Shown piece after piece: positions 36,801 to 48,727 of a stretch of 64,000 nucleotides of DNA. The position numbers were made by a program, and so were the translations under genes. This DNA comes from Ceratodon purpureus (Eukaryota; Streptophyta; Bryopsida; Pseudoditrichales; Ditrichaceae), in assembly GCA_014871385.1 (NCBI GenBank), contig CM026432.1, positions 7,122,825 to 7,186,824 of the forward strand, read 5' to 3'. The notes under the pieces are model-generated. The model saw only the letters and a program-made list of their open reading frames with translations, had not been told where the DNA came from and searched no databases. How positions within the stretch are numbered: the stretch's first letter is position 1; each line of letters begins with the position of its first letter.

Positions 36801-39800
36801 CGGTTTGGTCTTCAATGGGTGTTTTCTCCTTGTAGATTCTGGCAGCTTCATCAGAAGCTACCACAATTTCTCGCTGGAACACAAAGCAATGTTAGAGGAA
36901 CTATATGAAGCACCGTAAATCAATTGCCAAATGGAAGCGTCGGGGGGGGAGGAATGAGTGCTTACCCGATAAAGAAAAGCGATGAATACTTTTGTTGGCA
37001 ATGTAAACCAGGATGGAGTAGCTGGTTTGTGATTCAATGCTAAAGCATACTCCTGTGGTGAAAGCAGATCCTTGAATTCCTCCAATTTCATCACACCAAA
37101 GGAGCGAATACGATAAAGTTTTGCCGGAATATTACTCTTCACGTGATCATTTTCCGTAGACCTGTACAAATAGACGTAAGTTAATAATAAGCATAAAGTA
37201 CAAGTTCAATCGGCGTTCAAGAGGTATAGACAAAGTAGAGAGAGTTAATTCTTACCAGTTAATGTCATGCATGGCATGAAGAAGGTTTCCAACATGACCG
37301 CGAGGGTCAAGAACAATGCAATGCACAGAGATGTGCCACGCTGGATCGTCGCTGTGATGCTTGTTGATATGTCTGTACCATGCGGCAAGGCGATGGTTAC
37401 CTTCCCAGACATAGAACATCTTCCCGGAGAACTCCTTCCAATCCGGGTCGGCCAAGAGCTCATCTTCAAAAGCATCATTAACATTTTGCCAACACGGGCT
37501 CCAGTCAGCCTTCATCTCCTCAGTGACATCGGCTGTCTTCTCTTCGTGGTTGTAGATGGAAATGTACATGACACGGTCTCCATCTCTGTAGCCTTTGACA
37601 AACTCTCGCTCCAAATGTTGAACTCCCATTTCTCCTACAGGTCGCACTCTGGCCATTGAGAGCATCCTGCAAAGGGGAACTTGAATACGCGACTTTGTCT
37701 TTGGAAGTATTCGGAGCTTATTGATGACGCCATTGGAGTCTTGCTTGTGTTGTACCCGATGTTCCAATTCACTGTCCACTACATTCGTCAAATCAGGAGG
37801 ACAAGATGGCGCTGGCAACATATCCTGTGTCTGAGTTACCTGCAAGAAGTACTACATTTTCAAAATTGATTCCATGATAAGGATCAAAACAAGTAATGCA
37901 ATTATGAAAATGAATAGAACAATAGCTTCATGTACTGATACCAATCGTCATCAGTAGAAAGGTGTACATAGGCAACTATGTACGTGGAGCACGGCTATAA
38001 TACTCCCTAGCCTGTCTACAGTTCCAATGACGGCGCCTCCTCCAAAAACGCCTGGTCTGTTGGACAGGGCATGGTAGTATCGCCGGGAGGGCGAAGACAA
38101 CATGGGCTGGCCTCCTCACTCTAATAGGGGAGGAAGGAGAAGGTGGAGACATCGGCGGGGTACCAAGCCGTGGAGAAGTAGGCATGTAGCCTGGGGATGT
38201 AGGCTCATAGACAGGAGACGTAGGCATGTACTGAGGGGAGTGGACCTCGAGAGGTCCACTTCCTACACGTACAGGGCTTCCTAAATCACACCTACATAAA
38301 TGGGGCTGATCAAATGAATCCGAAAGGTCGGAAAGATTGATAATTGAGATCGGGGAACTGATGGACAAGGGTGCATCTGAGAATACCTACAAGAAGTGGA
38401 ACAAAGACATTGTCAAGTTACCATTTTAGTTTACAAAACTTATAAAGGAAGTTTAATTGACAATGCCAAATTCAATACAAAAAGGAAAATGGATTAAATT
38501 ACCTCAGTTTCTGCAGGAGTTGGACCATCACCTTCAGTCGCCGTGAGTTGATCCGTGAACTCCTGCAAAACATACAGTTTATAGATTATAGAAAATGAAT
38601 AGAATGCATCATAAAAATAAGCAAGAGTTGTAATCGTTTCAAATAATTTCCAAACAGCTGCCCCCATCACATGGGCGGCATTCTCCCAGCTTGCGGTACC
38701 CATCTCCCACTCCGCCTCTCTCCCTGAATCCTCCCCCTCTTCATGGGGGGCATTCTTCATAGAATGCCTCTCCTCCCGAGGCTTCTCCCCCGCGGCCATT
38801 GTGTCTATGCTTGCGGTACCCACCTCCGCAGCCACTCTCCCCGAATCGTCCCCCTCCTCATGAGGGGCATTCTGTACAGAATGCCTCTCCTCACGAGGCT
38901 TCTCCCCCGCGGCCATGGTGTCTATGCTTGCGGTACCCACCTCCGCGGCCACTCTCCCCGTATCCTTCCCCTCCTCATGGGGGGCATTCTGTACAGAATG
39001 CCTCTCCTCATGAGGCTTCTCCCCCGCGGCCATGGTGTCTATGCCTGCGGTACCCACCTCCCACTCCGCTGCGGTACCCACCTTCCACATTGCAAAAGTG
39101 GCTGCAGCCGCGGCCATGGTCTCCATGCTTGCGGTACCCACCTTCCACATTGCAATAGTGGCTGCAGCCGCGGCCATGGTCTCCATGCTTGCGGTACGAA
39201 CCTCCCACATCGCGGCAGTGGCTGCAGCCGCTGCCATGGTCTCCATGCTTGCGGTATCAACCTCCCACATCGCGGCAGTGGCTGCAGCCGCGGCCATGGT
39301 CTCCATGCTTGCGGTACCCACCTCCCACATCGCGGCAGTGGCTGCAGCCGCGGCAATGGTCTCCATGCTTGCGGTACCCACGTCCGCGGCCCCTCTCCTC
39401 GAAATCTCCCTCTCCTCATGGGGGGCATTCTGTACAGAATGCCACACCTCATGAGGGTTCTCCCTCGCGGCCATGGTGTCGATGCTTGCGGTACCCAACT
39501 CCCACTCCGCTGCGGTACCCACCTTCCACATTGCAAAAGTGGCTGCAGCCGCGGCCATGGTCTCCATGCTTGCGGTACCCACCTTCCACATTGCAATAGT
39601 GGCTGCAGCCGCGGCCATGGTCTCCATGCTTGCGGTACGAACCTCCCACATCGCGGCAGTGGCTGCAGCCGCTGCCATGGTCTCCATGCTTGCGGTATCA
39701 ACCTCCCACATCGCGGCAGTGGCTGCAGCCGCGGCCATGGTCTCCATGCTTGCGGTACCCACCTCCCACATCGCGGCAGTGGCTGCAGCCGCGGCAATGG

Positions 39801-42800
39801 TCTCCATGCTTGCGGTACCCACGTCCGCGGCCCCTCTCCTCGAAATCTCCCTCTCCTCATGGGGGGCATTCTGTACAGAATGCCTCTCCTCATGAGGCTT
39901 CTCCCCCGCGGCCATGGTGTCTATGCTTGCGGTACCCACCTCCGCAGCCACTCTCCCGGTATCGTCCCCCTTCTCATGGGGGGCATTCTGTGCAGAATGC
40001 CTCTCCTCATGAGGCTTCTCCCCCGCGGCCATGGTGTCTATGCATGCGGTACCCACCTCCGCGGCCACTCTCCCCGTATCCTTCCCCTCCTCATGGGGGG
40101 CATTCTGTACAGAATGCCTCTCCTCATGAGGCTTCTCCCCCGCGGCCATGGTGTCTATGCTTGCGGTACCCACCTCCGCAGCCACTCTCCCAGTATCGTC
40201 GCCCTTCTCATGGGGGGCATTCTGTACAGAATGCCTCTCCTCATGAGGCTTCTCCCCCGCGGCCATGGTGTCTATGCTTGCGGTACCCACCTCCGCGGCC
40301 ACTCTCCCCGTATCCTTCCCCTCCTCATGGGGGCATTCTGTACAGAATGCCTCTCCTCATGAGGCTTCTCCCCCGCGGCCATGGTCTCCATGCTTGCGGT
40401 ATCAACCTCCCACATCGCGGCAGTGGCTGCAGCCGCGGCCATGGTCTCCATGCTTGCGGTACCCACCTCCCACATCGCGGCAGTGGCTGCAGCCGCGGCC
40501 ATGGTCACCATGCTTGCGGTACCCACCTCCCACATCGCGGCAGTGGCTGCAGCCGCGGCCATGGTGTCATTGCTTGCGGTACCCACGTCCGCGGCCCCTC
40601 TCCTCGAAATCTCCCTCTCCTCATGGGGGGCATTCTGTACAGAATGCCACACCTCATGAGGGTTCTCCCTCGCGGCCATGGTGTCCATGCTTGCGGTATC
40701 CACCTCCCACTCCGCTGCGGTACCAACCTCCCACATCGCGGCAGTGGCTGCAGCCGCGGCCATGGTCTCCATGCTTGCGGTACCCACCTCCCACATCGCG
40801 GCAGTGGCTGCAGCCGCGGCCATGGTCTCCATGCTTGCGGTACCCACCTCCCACATCGCGGCAGTGGCTGCAGCCGCGGCAATGGTCTCCATGCTTGCGG
40901 TACCCACCTCCCACATCGCGGCAGTGGCTGCAGCAGCGGCCATGGTCTCCATGCTTGCGGTACCCACCTCCCACATCGCGGCAGTGGCTGCAGCCGCGGC
41001 CATGGTCTCCATGCTTGCGGTACCCACGTCCGCGGCCCCTCTCCTCGAAATCTCCCTCTCCTCATGGGGGGCATTCTGTACAGAATGCCACACCTCATGA
41101 GGGTTCTCCCTCGCGGCCATGGTGTCGATGCTTGCGGTACCCAACTCCCACTCCGCTGCGGTACCCACCTTCCACATTGCAAAAGTGGCTGCAGCCGCGG
41201 CCATGGTCTCCATGCTTGCGGTACGAACCTCCCACATCGCGGCAGTGGCTGCAGCCGCGGCCATGGTCTCCATGCTTGCGGTACCCACCTTCCACATTGC
41301 GAAAGTGGCTGCAGCCGCGGCCATGGTCTCCATGCTTGCGGTACGAACCTCCCACATCGCGGCAGTGGCTGCAGCCGCGGCCATGGTCTCCATGCTTGCG
41401 GTACCCACCTCCCACATCGCGGCAGTGGCTGCAGCCGCGGCCATGGTCTCCATGCTTGCGGTACCCACCTCCCACATCGCGGCAGTGGCTGCAGCCGCGG
41501 CCATGGTCTCCATGCTTGCGGTACCCACCTCCCACATCGCGGCAGTGGCTGCAGCCGCGGCAATGGTCTCCATGCTTGCGGTACCCACCTCCCACATCGG
41601 GGCAGTGGCTGCAGCCGCGGCCATGGTCTCCATGCTTGCGGTACCCACCTCCCACATCGCGGCAGTGGCTGCAGCCGCGGCCATGGTCTCCATGCTTGCG
41701 GTACCCACCTCCCACATCGCGGCAGTGGCTGCAGCCGCGGCAATGGTCTCCATGCTTGCGGTACCCACCTCCCACATCGCGGCAGTGGCTGCAGCAGCGG
41801 CCATGGTCTCCATGCTTGCGGTACCCACCTCCCACATCGCGGCAGTGGCTGCAGCCGCGGCCATGGTCTCCATGCTTGCGGTACCCACGTCCGCGGCCCC
41901 TCTCCTCGAAATCTCCCTCTCCTCATGGGGGGCATTCTGTACAGAATGCCACACCTCATGAGGGTTCTCCCTCGCGGCCATGGTGTCGATGCTTGCGGTA
42001 CCCAACTCCCACTCCGCTGCGGTACCCACCTTCCACATTGCAAAAGTGGCTGCAGCCGCGGCCATGGTCTCCATGCTTGCGGTACGAACCTCCCACATCG
42101 CGGCAGTGGCTGCAGCCGCGGCCATGGTCTCCATGCTTGCGGTACCCACCTTCCACATTGCGAAAGTGGCTGCAGCCGCGGCCATGGTCTCCATGCTTGC
42201 GGTACGAACCTCCCACATCGCGGCAGTGGCTGCAGCCGCGGCCATGGTCTCCATGCTTGCGGTACCCACCTCCCACATCGCGGCAGTGGCTGCAGCCGCG
42301 GCCATGGTCTCCATGCTTGCGGTACCCACCTTCCACATTGCAAAAGTGGCTGCAGCCGCGGCCATGGTCTCCATGCTTGCGGTACGAACCTCCCACATCG
42401 CGGCAGTGGCTGCAGCCGCGGCCATGGTCTCCTTGCTTGCGGTACCCACCTCCCACTCCGCTGCGGTATCCGCCTTCCCCATTGTGGCAGTGGCTGCAGC
42501 CGCGGCCATTGTGTCCATTCTTGCGGTACCCACCTCCCATTGTGCCTCAGTACCCACCTCCAACTTCGCGGCAGTGGCTGCGGACTGCTAAGCAAACCCT
42601 TCCGTACACTTCGCTTCCCCTGGATTCAATGCAGCAAAGGCCGCAAGAGGGCTGTCGATTCCGCTCACATGGGCCTCTGCCATGGATGCCTCCATCTCCC
42701 AAATCTAGTTGCGCCTCTCCTCCCCATCAACCTTCCCCTCCTCCTCCACAATCACCTCCGCGGCCACAACACTCAAGTTCTCAATCCACTCTCCCTGTAC

Positions 42801-43997
42801 ACCCACACCCACAACAGCAACACATAGAACACCAATACTTACCTCCTCGGTAGCAGGGCCCCGATCCGATCCACCTTGCTCACTCGCCATCTCCTCCTCC
42901 ACACGCTCCTCTCCTCGCCCCTCCATCTCCACACGCTCCTCTCCTCGCCCCTCCATCTCCTTCACAGTCTCTCTCTCTTCCGGTTCCGCGGGTGTGTCTT
43001 TGAATGGGGCGTGCGAAGATGCTTTCCCTCTCCCACCTCGACCTTTAGCCCTACCTCGACCCCGCACCTCATCTCCCCGACCTCTCCCTCGGGCCGACCC
43101 CTCATCCATATCCTCTTCTCCTGGGCCTACCGCAATGTCGAGCAAATCAACATCCTCCCCACTAGTCTCAGTAGGACTTTCAGGGTGCCCTCGCCCCGCT
43201 CGTCTAGCAGCTGTTACAACCCCACCTTCGCCCGCCTCCATGATTTCACGTCTCGCTCTCCGAGCGACTTTTATCAATGTCTCTGGATCTGACTCCTCGC
43301 CCGCATCCACTTCTGGCGTCTTCTCCTCTACAACTTCTTGCTCAATCCTAAACCAGTCGTCAATCTGCGCAAATGTTCAAGACTAGGACGATAATTACTA
43401 CTTCGGGACTCTTATTCTAAATAACCATTCGATTCATGACGCATCCAAAATTCATTGCAGTAATAAATAAACAAACAACGAAGACAATACATAAAACTTA
43501 ATATACCTCTAATAATATACATAATTTACGTGAAGCATATAAATTAAGAAACTTACCACATCCTTGTTAGACTGGTCGCCCGATTGAGTACCCGTCCCTC
43601 TTGTTGAACACTCCTTAAATCCGAAAGAAGGTTGCGGTGTCTCCAAAATTGGACTGGAATTGAACCCTAATTCTTCTGTCATCTCTATGTCTTTCTCCTG
43701 GGTACTTTCTACCTCATGCTCCTGATGCTCAACTACGTTCACCTCTAAATCCTCTTCTTTCACCTCTACTATGGACTCTAGAATGAGTTTACGAATGCTA
43801 CAAAATTTAATTGCTAAAGGAAGCCCAGCTCCTCGAACCTTCAGAGGTGCACTCAAGAGGTTGCCTATCGACTTCTCCTTTCTACGTGATTCTCTCCTCT
43901 TCCTCGCTCTCCTATTCGTAAAATCTGTACCATATGCTTTTCTTCTAGGTTTAGGAGTGACATAAGTGGAGGGAGCTGACCCTCCACTCTCCTTCAT
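33867..43997 (-). CDS. ParB-like / DNA methyltransferase-like giant protein (MULE cargo)
   Basis: A multi-exon minus-strand gene of about 2,500 codons. Exon 1 is 43557-43997 (ATG at 43997; basic PKPRRKAYGTDF). Exon 2 is 42843-43364 (acidic, then RG-rich). A repeat exon spans about 38,660-42,590. Then come 38503-38562 and 38120-38386 (CTD-like heptads). A ParB-like exon (from about 37,840) reads FYVWEGNHRLAAWYRHIN. Several helical exons follow, and last the methyltransferase-like domain, about 35,200-34,250. That domain has the permuted beta order: motif IV position DLIIADIPENL first, then after PWRGPREKS the motif I region PGDIVVDWNAGTGAS. Canonical DPPY and DPF-GSG are altered, so activity is uncertain. 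The tail is acidic and Ser-rich. Checked splice joins keep phase. One G-run near 40,330 is a base short and shifts the frame within the repeat exon: an assembly error or a real lesion. Confidence 0.7.
34250..35200 (-). other. methyltransferase-like domain (N4/N6, beta type) within the giant protein
   Basis: Reading in order on the minus strand: FGAGRENIVGDRCKQEDHLG, VDLIIADIPENLPV, FHFADDFLQKDGAICLIYN, YVLFKDWWGVNVLGL, then PWRGPREKSIEMMQGILEEL, SKPGDIVVDWNAGTGAS and KAAQATGRHILAFEEDE. In amino-methyltransferases of the beta group the catalytic motif precedes the S-adenosylmethionine motif exactly this way, with a PGD-V-D-F-GSG-T--A----R-- --E signature. The folding pattern is kept while key residues differ. 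Confidence 0.65.
37252..37840 (-). other. ParB/sulfiredoxin-like domain within the giant protein
   Basis: The exon encodes LRILPKTKSRIQVPLCRMLS, then MFYVWEGNHRLAAWYRHINK and WHISVHCIVLDP. The G-NHR-AA core matches the ParB/Srx-like fold (typically DGNHR or DGHHR followed by small residues). In bacteria and phages this fold is often fused to DNA methyltransferases. ParB folds bind or hydrolyse nucleotides, or cut DNA; the activity here is unknown. Confidence 0.6.
38160..38240 (-). other. RNA polymerase II CTD-like heptads in the giant protein
   Basis: Three consecutive heptads read YMPTSPV, YEPTSPG and YMPTSPR, matching the Pol II CTD consensus YSPTSPS in register. Further SP dipeptides follow (PPMSPPSPSSP). 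Confidence 0.75.
38660..42590 (-). repeat. coding higher-order repeat: 60-bp and 117-bp units
   Basis: Two unit types alternate. The 60-bp unit encodes 20 residues (METMAAAAATAAMWEVGTAS). The 117-bp unit encodes 39 residues that include GEKPHEERHSVQNAPHEE. Blocks of about 441 bp are themselves duplicated, for example 39,008-39,448 with 39,449-39,889. All frames are open over long stretches because the repeats are GC-rich and a multiple of three; the minus frame is chosen because it joins the flanking exons in phase. Near-identity of units implies recent expansion. Confidence 0.9.
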
Positions 43998-44794
43998 GTG
44001 TCTAACTAACGAGAGAACTCTCCTCACAATACAGCTCTTCTTCTAACTTTCCTCTAACTCTTATATCCCAAACCTGCAACCCCCCTGACTCAGCTATAAA
44101 TACTTCCCATATTCTAAACCTACTTGAATTAATGAAAACTATAAATAAATTGCAATTTGAATTAAAGCTGATGAGATCAATCTATATTTGAAGAGAATAA
44201 ACAAAGCCCACATAATATTAAAAGATTTGAATTAAGCACAGAAATACTTGTATTAAATATGGATGCAAGTGACGGCTCACTCTAATCTCACTCACAGTCT
44301 GTCTGTCAAGTAATTTCTTTTGAATATTGAGGAACTCTAACACTGAAAAAAATATAGAATTTGAATAAATCATATGCTTGCATTAGTCCTATAAATATAA
44401 AACTAATGCATGAATTTGATTTATTCAAATTCTATATATTTATTGTTTTAAATGCAGAAAGAGTAGACGGCTCTTTTTAATCCAATCACACCCCATAAAA
44501 ATTAGAATCTGCTCCACCACTCAAATACGCGAAGCAGTATTCTAAAAATCTTCCTACATATTTATGGGCCTGCAAAAAGCAACATCATAATTAGTTAGCG
44601 CCGTCTCTCTTTAATCATACATTCGTTACGTAGCAGAATGAATCATTACCTAGTCGTCCACATGGACATTCCAATTTGAATAAAATGATCAACAGCGATG
44701 CATCATTCCTCTCACTTCGCTCTCGCGATACTGCTTTGCTAGTACACTCACTCTTCTTCCTTCTTCCTCTAGTATATTTGAGTTGCCTGCGAAT
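43998..44794. promoter_or_regulatory. divergent promoter region of the MULE
   Basis: About 800 bp separate the start codons of the minus-strand methyltransferase-like gene and the plus-strand transposase, so they probably share control sequences. It holds a 34-bp-arm hairpin (44352-44437). A repeated motif is present as GACGGCTCACTCTAATC (44272) and GACGGCTCTTTTTAATCC (44466), with a weaker GCCGTCTCTCTTTAATC near 44,598. Confidence 0.55.
44352..44437. repeat. long inverted repeat in the divergent promoter
   Basis: Left arm ATAGAATTTGAATAAATCA then TGCATTAGT at its end; the right arm is the inverted copy with about 31 of 34 bases matching. The loop is about 14 bases (CCTATAAATATAAA). Confidence 0.85.
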
Positions 44795-47700
44795 ATGGGG
44801 ATGGTCTGTCTGTACGCCCAAGGCATGGGCATCCCTCTTAGGTTTCGCGTAGATGACGATGGTCTAGCTACGGTGTCTTCTCTTCGCCTCAGTCTCAGAT
44901 TCCATTTTCGTGAGGATTCCATCAGTATAGAGGAGGAGATCTTTGATGACGTTACTGCCGAGGTTACCCACACCCTCGGGCAACCTTCAGTGAGAGATGA
45001 GAACAACATGTTGCAGTGGAGACTCCTCCCTGGATCCTATAGAGTCTACGGTCTTACTGATTCTCTTATGGCTGCATCCACTGAGATCCTCACTCCCCGT
45101 CGCTCTTCTACTTGCACAATTCAGACTCCCTTACCTCGTGATGTCAAAGTCAAAGTCGAGCCTGGTACCGAGACTTCAGATGTAGAGAAACCTCCTCCGA
45201 CCGTCATATCTCTCTCTTCTGATGACGAAGTCAGTCCCGTCAAGTTGGTGCCTAAGGTCCACGCAGATGCTCCTCCTTCCAATGTGTCTCCTCCATTGTC
45301 CCAGGTCACAGTTAGCATTGTTCCGCTCCTTCAAGAGATTGCTAAGACGCGTGGGTCCAAAAACATTTTGAAGAAGATAGACTATTCCACTATTAGACAC
45401 GAGAGAGTAGAGTACTTGCCTGCGAAGTTTGATGGTCCGGTTCTTTTTGAGTTGCCCCCAGCTGCTGCAGGATCCTCTAAGCTCGCCGCCAAGTCTATGC
45501 AGGGAATGGACAAACGATACGACGGACACTTGTGGACCAAGACCATCACAACAAACATCAAGAACGACTTCGGACTCTCTTTTCGAAGTTCCACCTGCGT
45601 CGGATGGCTCCGGTGCAGCAACCAGGAGTGTGACTTTCTCAAGCGTGTTCCCAAGATCTTCGAGGTCAACGAAACTGAGTTCGAAGGCTGTACCCTGCAA
45701 GCTTTTGTCATGGACCAGCCTCCTCCATCTGACTCCACGCTAGTGTGCAAGGTATGTAAAGAACCTCCATCATGTGTAGCTACATGCGAGGCTAAGATTT
45801 ATTATGTAGTGGGCAAACCGAATCAGACTAGAGCTTGTATTCACATAGGAACACATCATCATCCAGTGAAAGTTGGAGACTACAGAGACTCTAAAGCAGA
45901 GATTAGTAGCTTAATAGAAGAGCAGGTAGAGATGAACAACAAAGCAACGAAGAGCGCCGTTGTCCTGGAGGCGAGCAAACTCCTCATCGGGAGCTACCTT
46001 CTACAGCCGGAGGATGCACCACCGAGGAAGCTGACGATGGAGGAGCTGGTTCCTGTTCTGGATCGATGCAAAGACATGGCGTCGCCCAACATCCGCAACA
46101 AAGTCGCCACCTTCAAAAAATTCGTAAGGTACGGAATCATGGACGGTATCACCAAGCTCCGTGGTAACAGTCTCTGGGCGTATGTCCAGGAGAATAGGTT
46201 TCCTGGTCAGGGATCTATGCGTGACAAAGTCTTTGTCTTCAAGATGTCGGAGGTCGGGCCGGGCAGTGGTGTCGACTTGGTCAGCCGTATGCAAGCTGGT
46301 GGCGATTTGGAGAACGCATGGATCATGTTCGACCATGTCAAACGCGTCAAAGATTGGTCGACGATGGCGTGCCATGTGTACGACGCCACCTACTGCCGCG
46401 TGATGACAATCGCCACTTGCGACATGCAGTCCGAGGACACGGACGCCCAGCTCGTCTTCTGGAAAAACCTGAACCTGGTTATGGAGATCAATGGCGTTGC
46501 AGCGCCGAACTTCAAGGGGTTCATGGCGGATAACGCACAGGCGAATTGGAATGCAGTGCGAATCCTTTACGGCAATGGCAACAAAGAAGACCCAATGGAG
46601 GACCGGGAGAGGTCGTGCTTGTTCCACTGGACTCAGAACATGGTGGCGTATACGCAGAAGCACTTCCCCGAAGAACTCTGGGAACAGCACAAGAAGATGT
46701 GCACTCAGTACAAGAATGCGACCAGCATGGCAGAGGCGGAAACTCTGTACCACGCGTTGCGAGCATGGTGGGCATCCACCGGGGTCGTTGGCGAGAGTGG
46801 GCTCATCAAACTCGATCAGTGGCTGTCATTCTGGCACCACCGCTTCCGCCAGTGGGGGGGATTCATGACCGACGTATTATCTCTGCACTCTGCTTTGATG
46901 TTTTTGATACTGGTTTCTTAGCCCTAACCTACAGAACTCTAATCCGTGAATCTAACGGCATGTACTGTCAAATCTGCAGAAATTCACGAAAGAAGAACTC
47001 ACAGAGATGCCCACTTGTAACCTCGCCGAAACAGTTCACAACAAGTGGCTCCAAGCTTCTGGAAACAACGGGAACGACCTCTACGTTGCTACCGTGGACG
47101 ATTTCGTTCGGGCATTTCTACAGGTTGTCAACTACTACCAGTTCCTCAAAGGTGACGTCGGCGGAACAGGACCGTCCAAGAAGGAACTCAGGCTTCGGAT
47201 GGCGGAACGCAACGCGAAGAAATGGGGAAATCCTACACTGCTTGACAAGCCCATGCTCGATATGCCAGGCGCGGATGAGTTCTGCACCCGTCAGCCTATC
47301 ATGCCAGGAGCGGAAGTCTTCGGTTCACAGAAGCGAAAAGCCGACGTCCTTATCGGAGCTGACGAAGAGTCTCATCGCCCGGATAAGACCAACTTCTCAC
47401 GCCCAAGAGGCCCAAGACGTGCCGTCAGGGCTCGCCCTATGCAGATGCCCGTCATTGTGGAAGACGACTCCGAACACGACACCGAGGTACAATGTACGCA
47501 ACCTCCTGCCCTGGAAGTTGATTCCCCTTTACCTTCACCTGTGAACAAGGGCGGCATTCGCCATGTCAACGCGGTTGAAGAAACCAAGGTGGACGTGAAG
47601 GAGTGGCACATTTCGAGACTTCACAAACTTTCTGCGAAGTGTTGCTGGGCCCAAAGAGCTGAAACGAAGAAGAAGTGCACTGAGAGAATCGTCAGGGGGC

Positions 47701-48473
47701 CCCATTGCACAGCTGCACCGACCTACACTGGGCTCTGGACTAACTATCGCAGGAACCTAGTGGAGAAGACTGAGTTCTTCTTCTGCTCCGACGATATTGA
47801 GCGTTGCGTGAAAGGCTCTAAGCGCAAGTGGGTAGCACACTACTCAAAGGACCAGGAATTCCCCTCCATTCCAGAGGTGTGGCCAGTGAAACTAGGTACT
47901 AACCTAAAACTTACTGAGATTCTTGCCCTCGAAGCAGCGGGCTTTCAACTTCCGCAGAAGAAACCGGTCTCCCCAAGACGCCTCTTCTCCTCAGCCCCGC
48001 CTCCTGCAAATCTCAGCTCAGTGCCAGTCCCTGCAGACGCTGACCGCTACCCAGGGAAGAGAGACGGCAAGATGGTGAAGCGCACTGCCACTCGTCCCAA
48101 TCAAGCGCAGCGACTCTCCATGGGCTCCTCCGAATCTCTTAAAGCGCGCCTCCGTTCCGTCACCATGATACCTGAGCCGGGCCACGGTTGCATCATTGGG
48201 CTGGATTCCGGCGTCGCTCCACACATCACACGGTACCAGATTACCATCAGTTCTTACCCTGGTTGCACTTGCGCAGCATTCAAGAAGACAATGACTACGT
48301 TCCGTGGGAAGACTCAGTTCACGTATTGTAAGCACCTATACTACATATTCTTGAAGGTCTGCAACCGTGATCCCGAAGCGGAGCTTTTCATCCATGCGCC
48401 TACCTTCAGCTTCAACGAGGTCAAGCTACTCTTAGAGGGTGGAATCTTGCGTCACCCCTTGGCGAAGAAGTAG
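44795..48473 (+). CDS. MULE transposase with WRKY/GCM1-like and SWIM zinc fingers
   Basis: Two exons, 44795-46873 and 46980-48473, with a 106-bp GT-AG intron in phase 0, giving about 1,190 residues. The N-terminal 200 residues are low in known motifs. Residues about 240-370 form a zinc-binding DNA-contact domain of WRKY/GCM1 type (TCVGWLRCSNQECDFL, CKVCKEPPSC, IGTHHHPV). The MULE RNase H-like core follows: CHVYDATYCRVMTIATCDM holds the likely first Asp, FMADNAQANW the second, and CLFHWTQNM the conserved C-x2-H-x3-N. Near the C-terminus is a SWIM finger (CTCAAFKK, then YCKHLYYIF). The ATG at 44795 is the first in frame. With intact motifs and long open frames it looks functional. It cuts and joins DNA at the element's terminal repeats; the 10-bp target duplication agrees with the family. 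Confidence 0.85.
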
Positions 48474-48727
48474 GTAGCCCTCCTACTTTAGAACTGCCAT
48501 TTCCACAATGGCCATTTGTCACGTAGTGAATGATTTTAGTAATATACCATATACTAAGTCAGCTATTGAGTAGCTGTATTGACTTTTTCATTATATTAAA
48601 GGCTTTGGCGTTCACATTGATTGCATTCTATTTCAATACATTGTATCTTGAAGAAGTGCACTATATACCTCGTATCCCCTGACATGTACCCTTTATTAAG
48701 GCAAACATATACTTGTAATTAGATGTC
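48474..48727. other. intergenic between convergent genes
   Basis: AT-rich 3' sequence between the transposase and the minus-strand small gene; it presumably holds both poly(A) signals. Confidence 0.4.

Noticed and set aside
38743-42853. Very long plus-strand open frames (539, 862 and 1,065 codons) across the repeat block
   Set aside because: They are by-products of GC-rich repeats whose length is a multiple of three. Only the minus frame connects to flanking exons with good splice sites and continues into recognisable domains.
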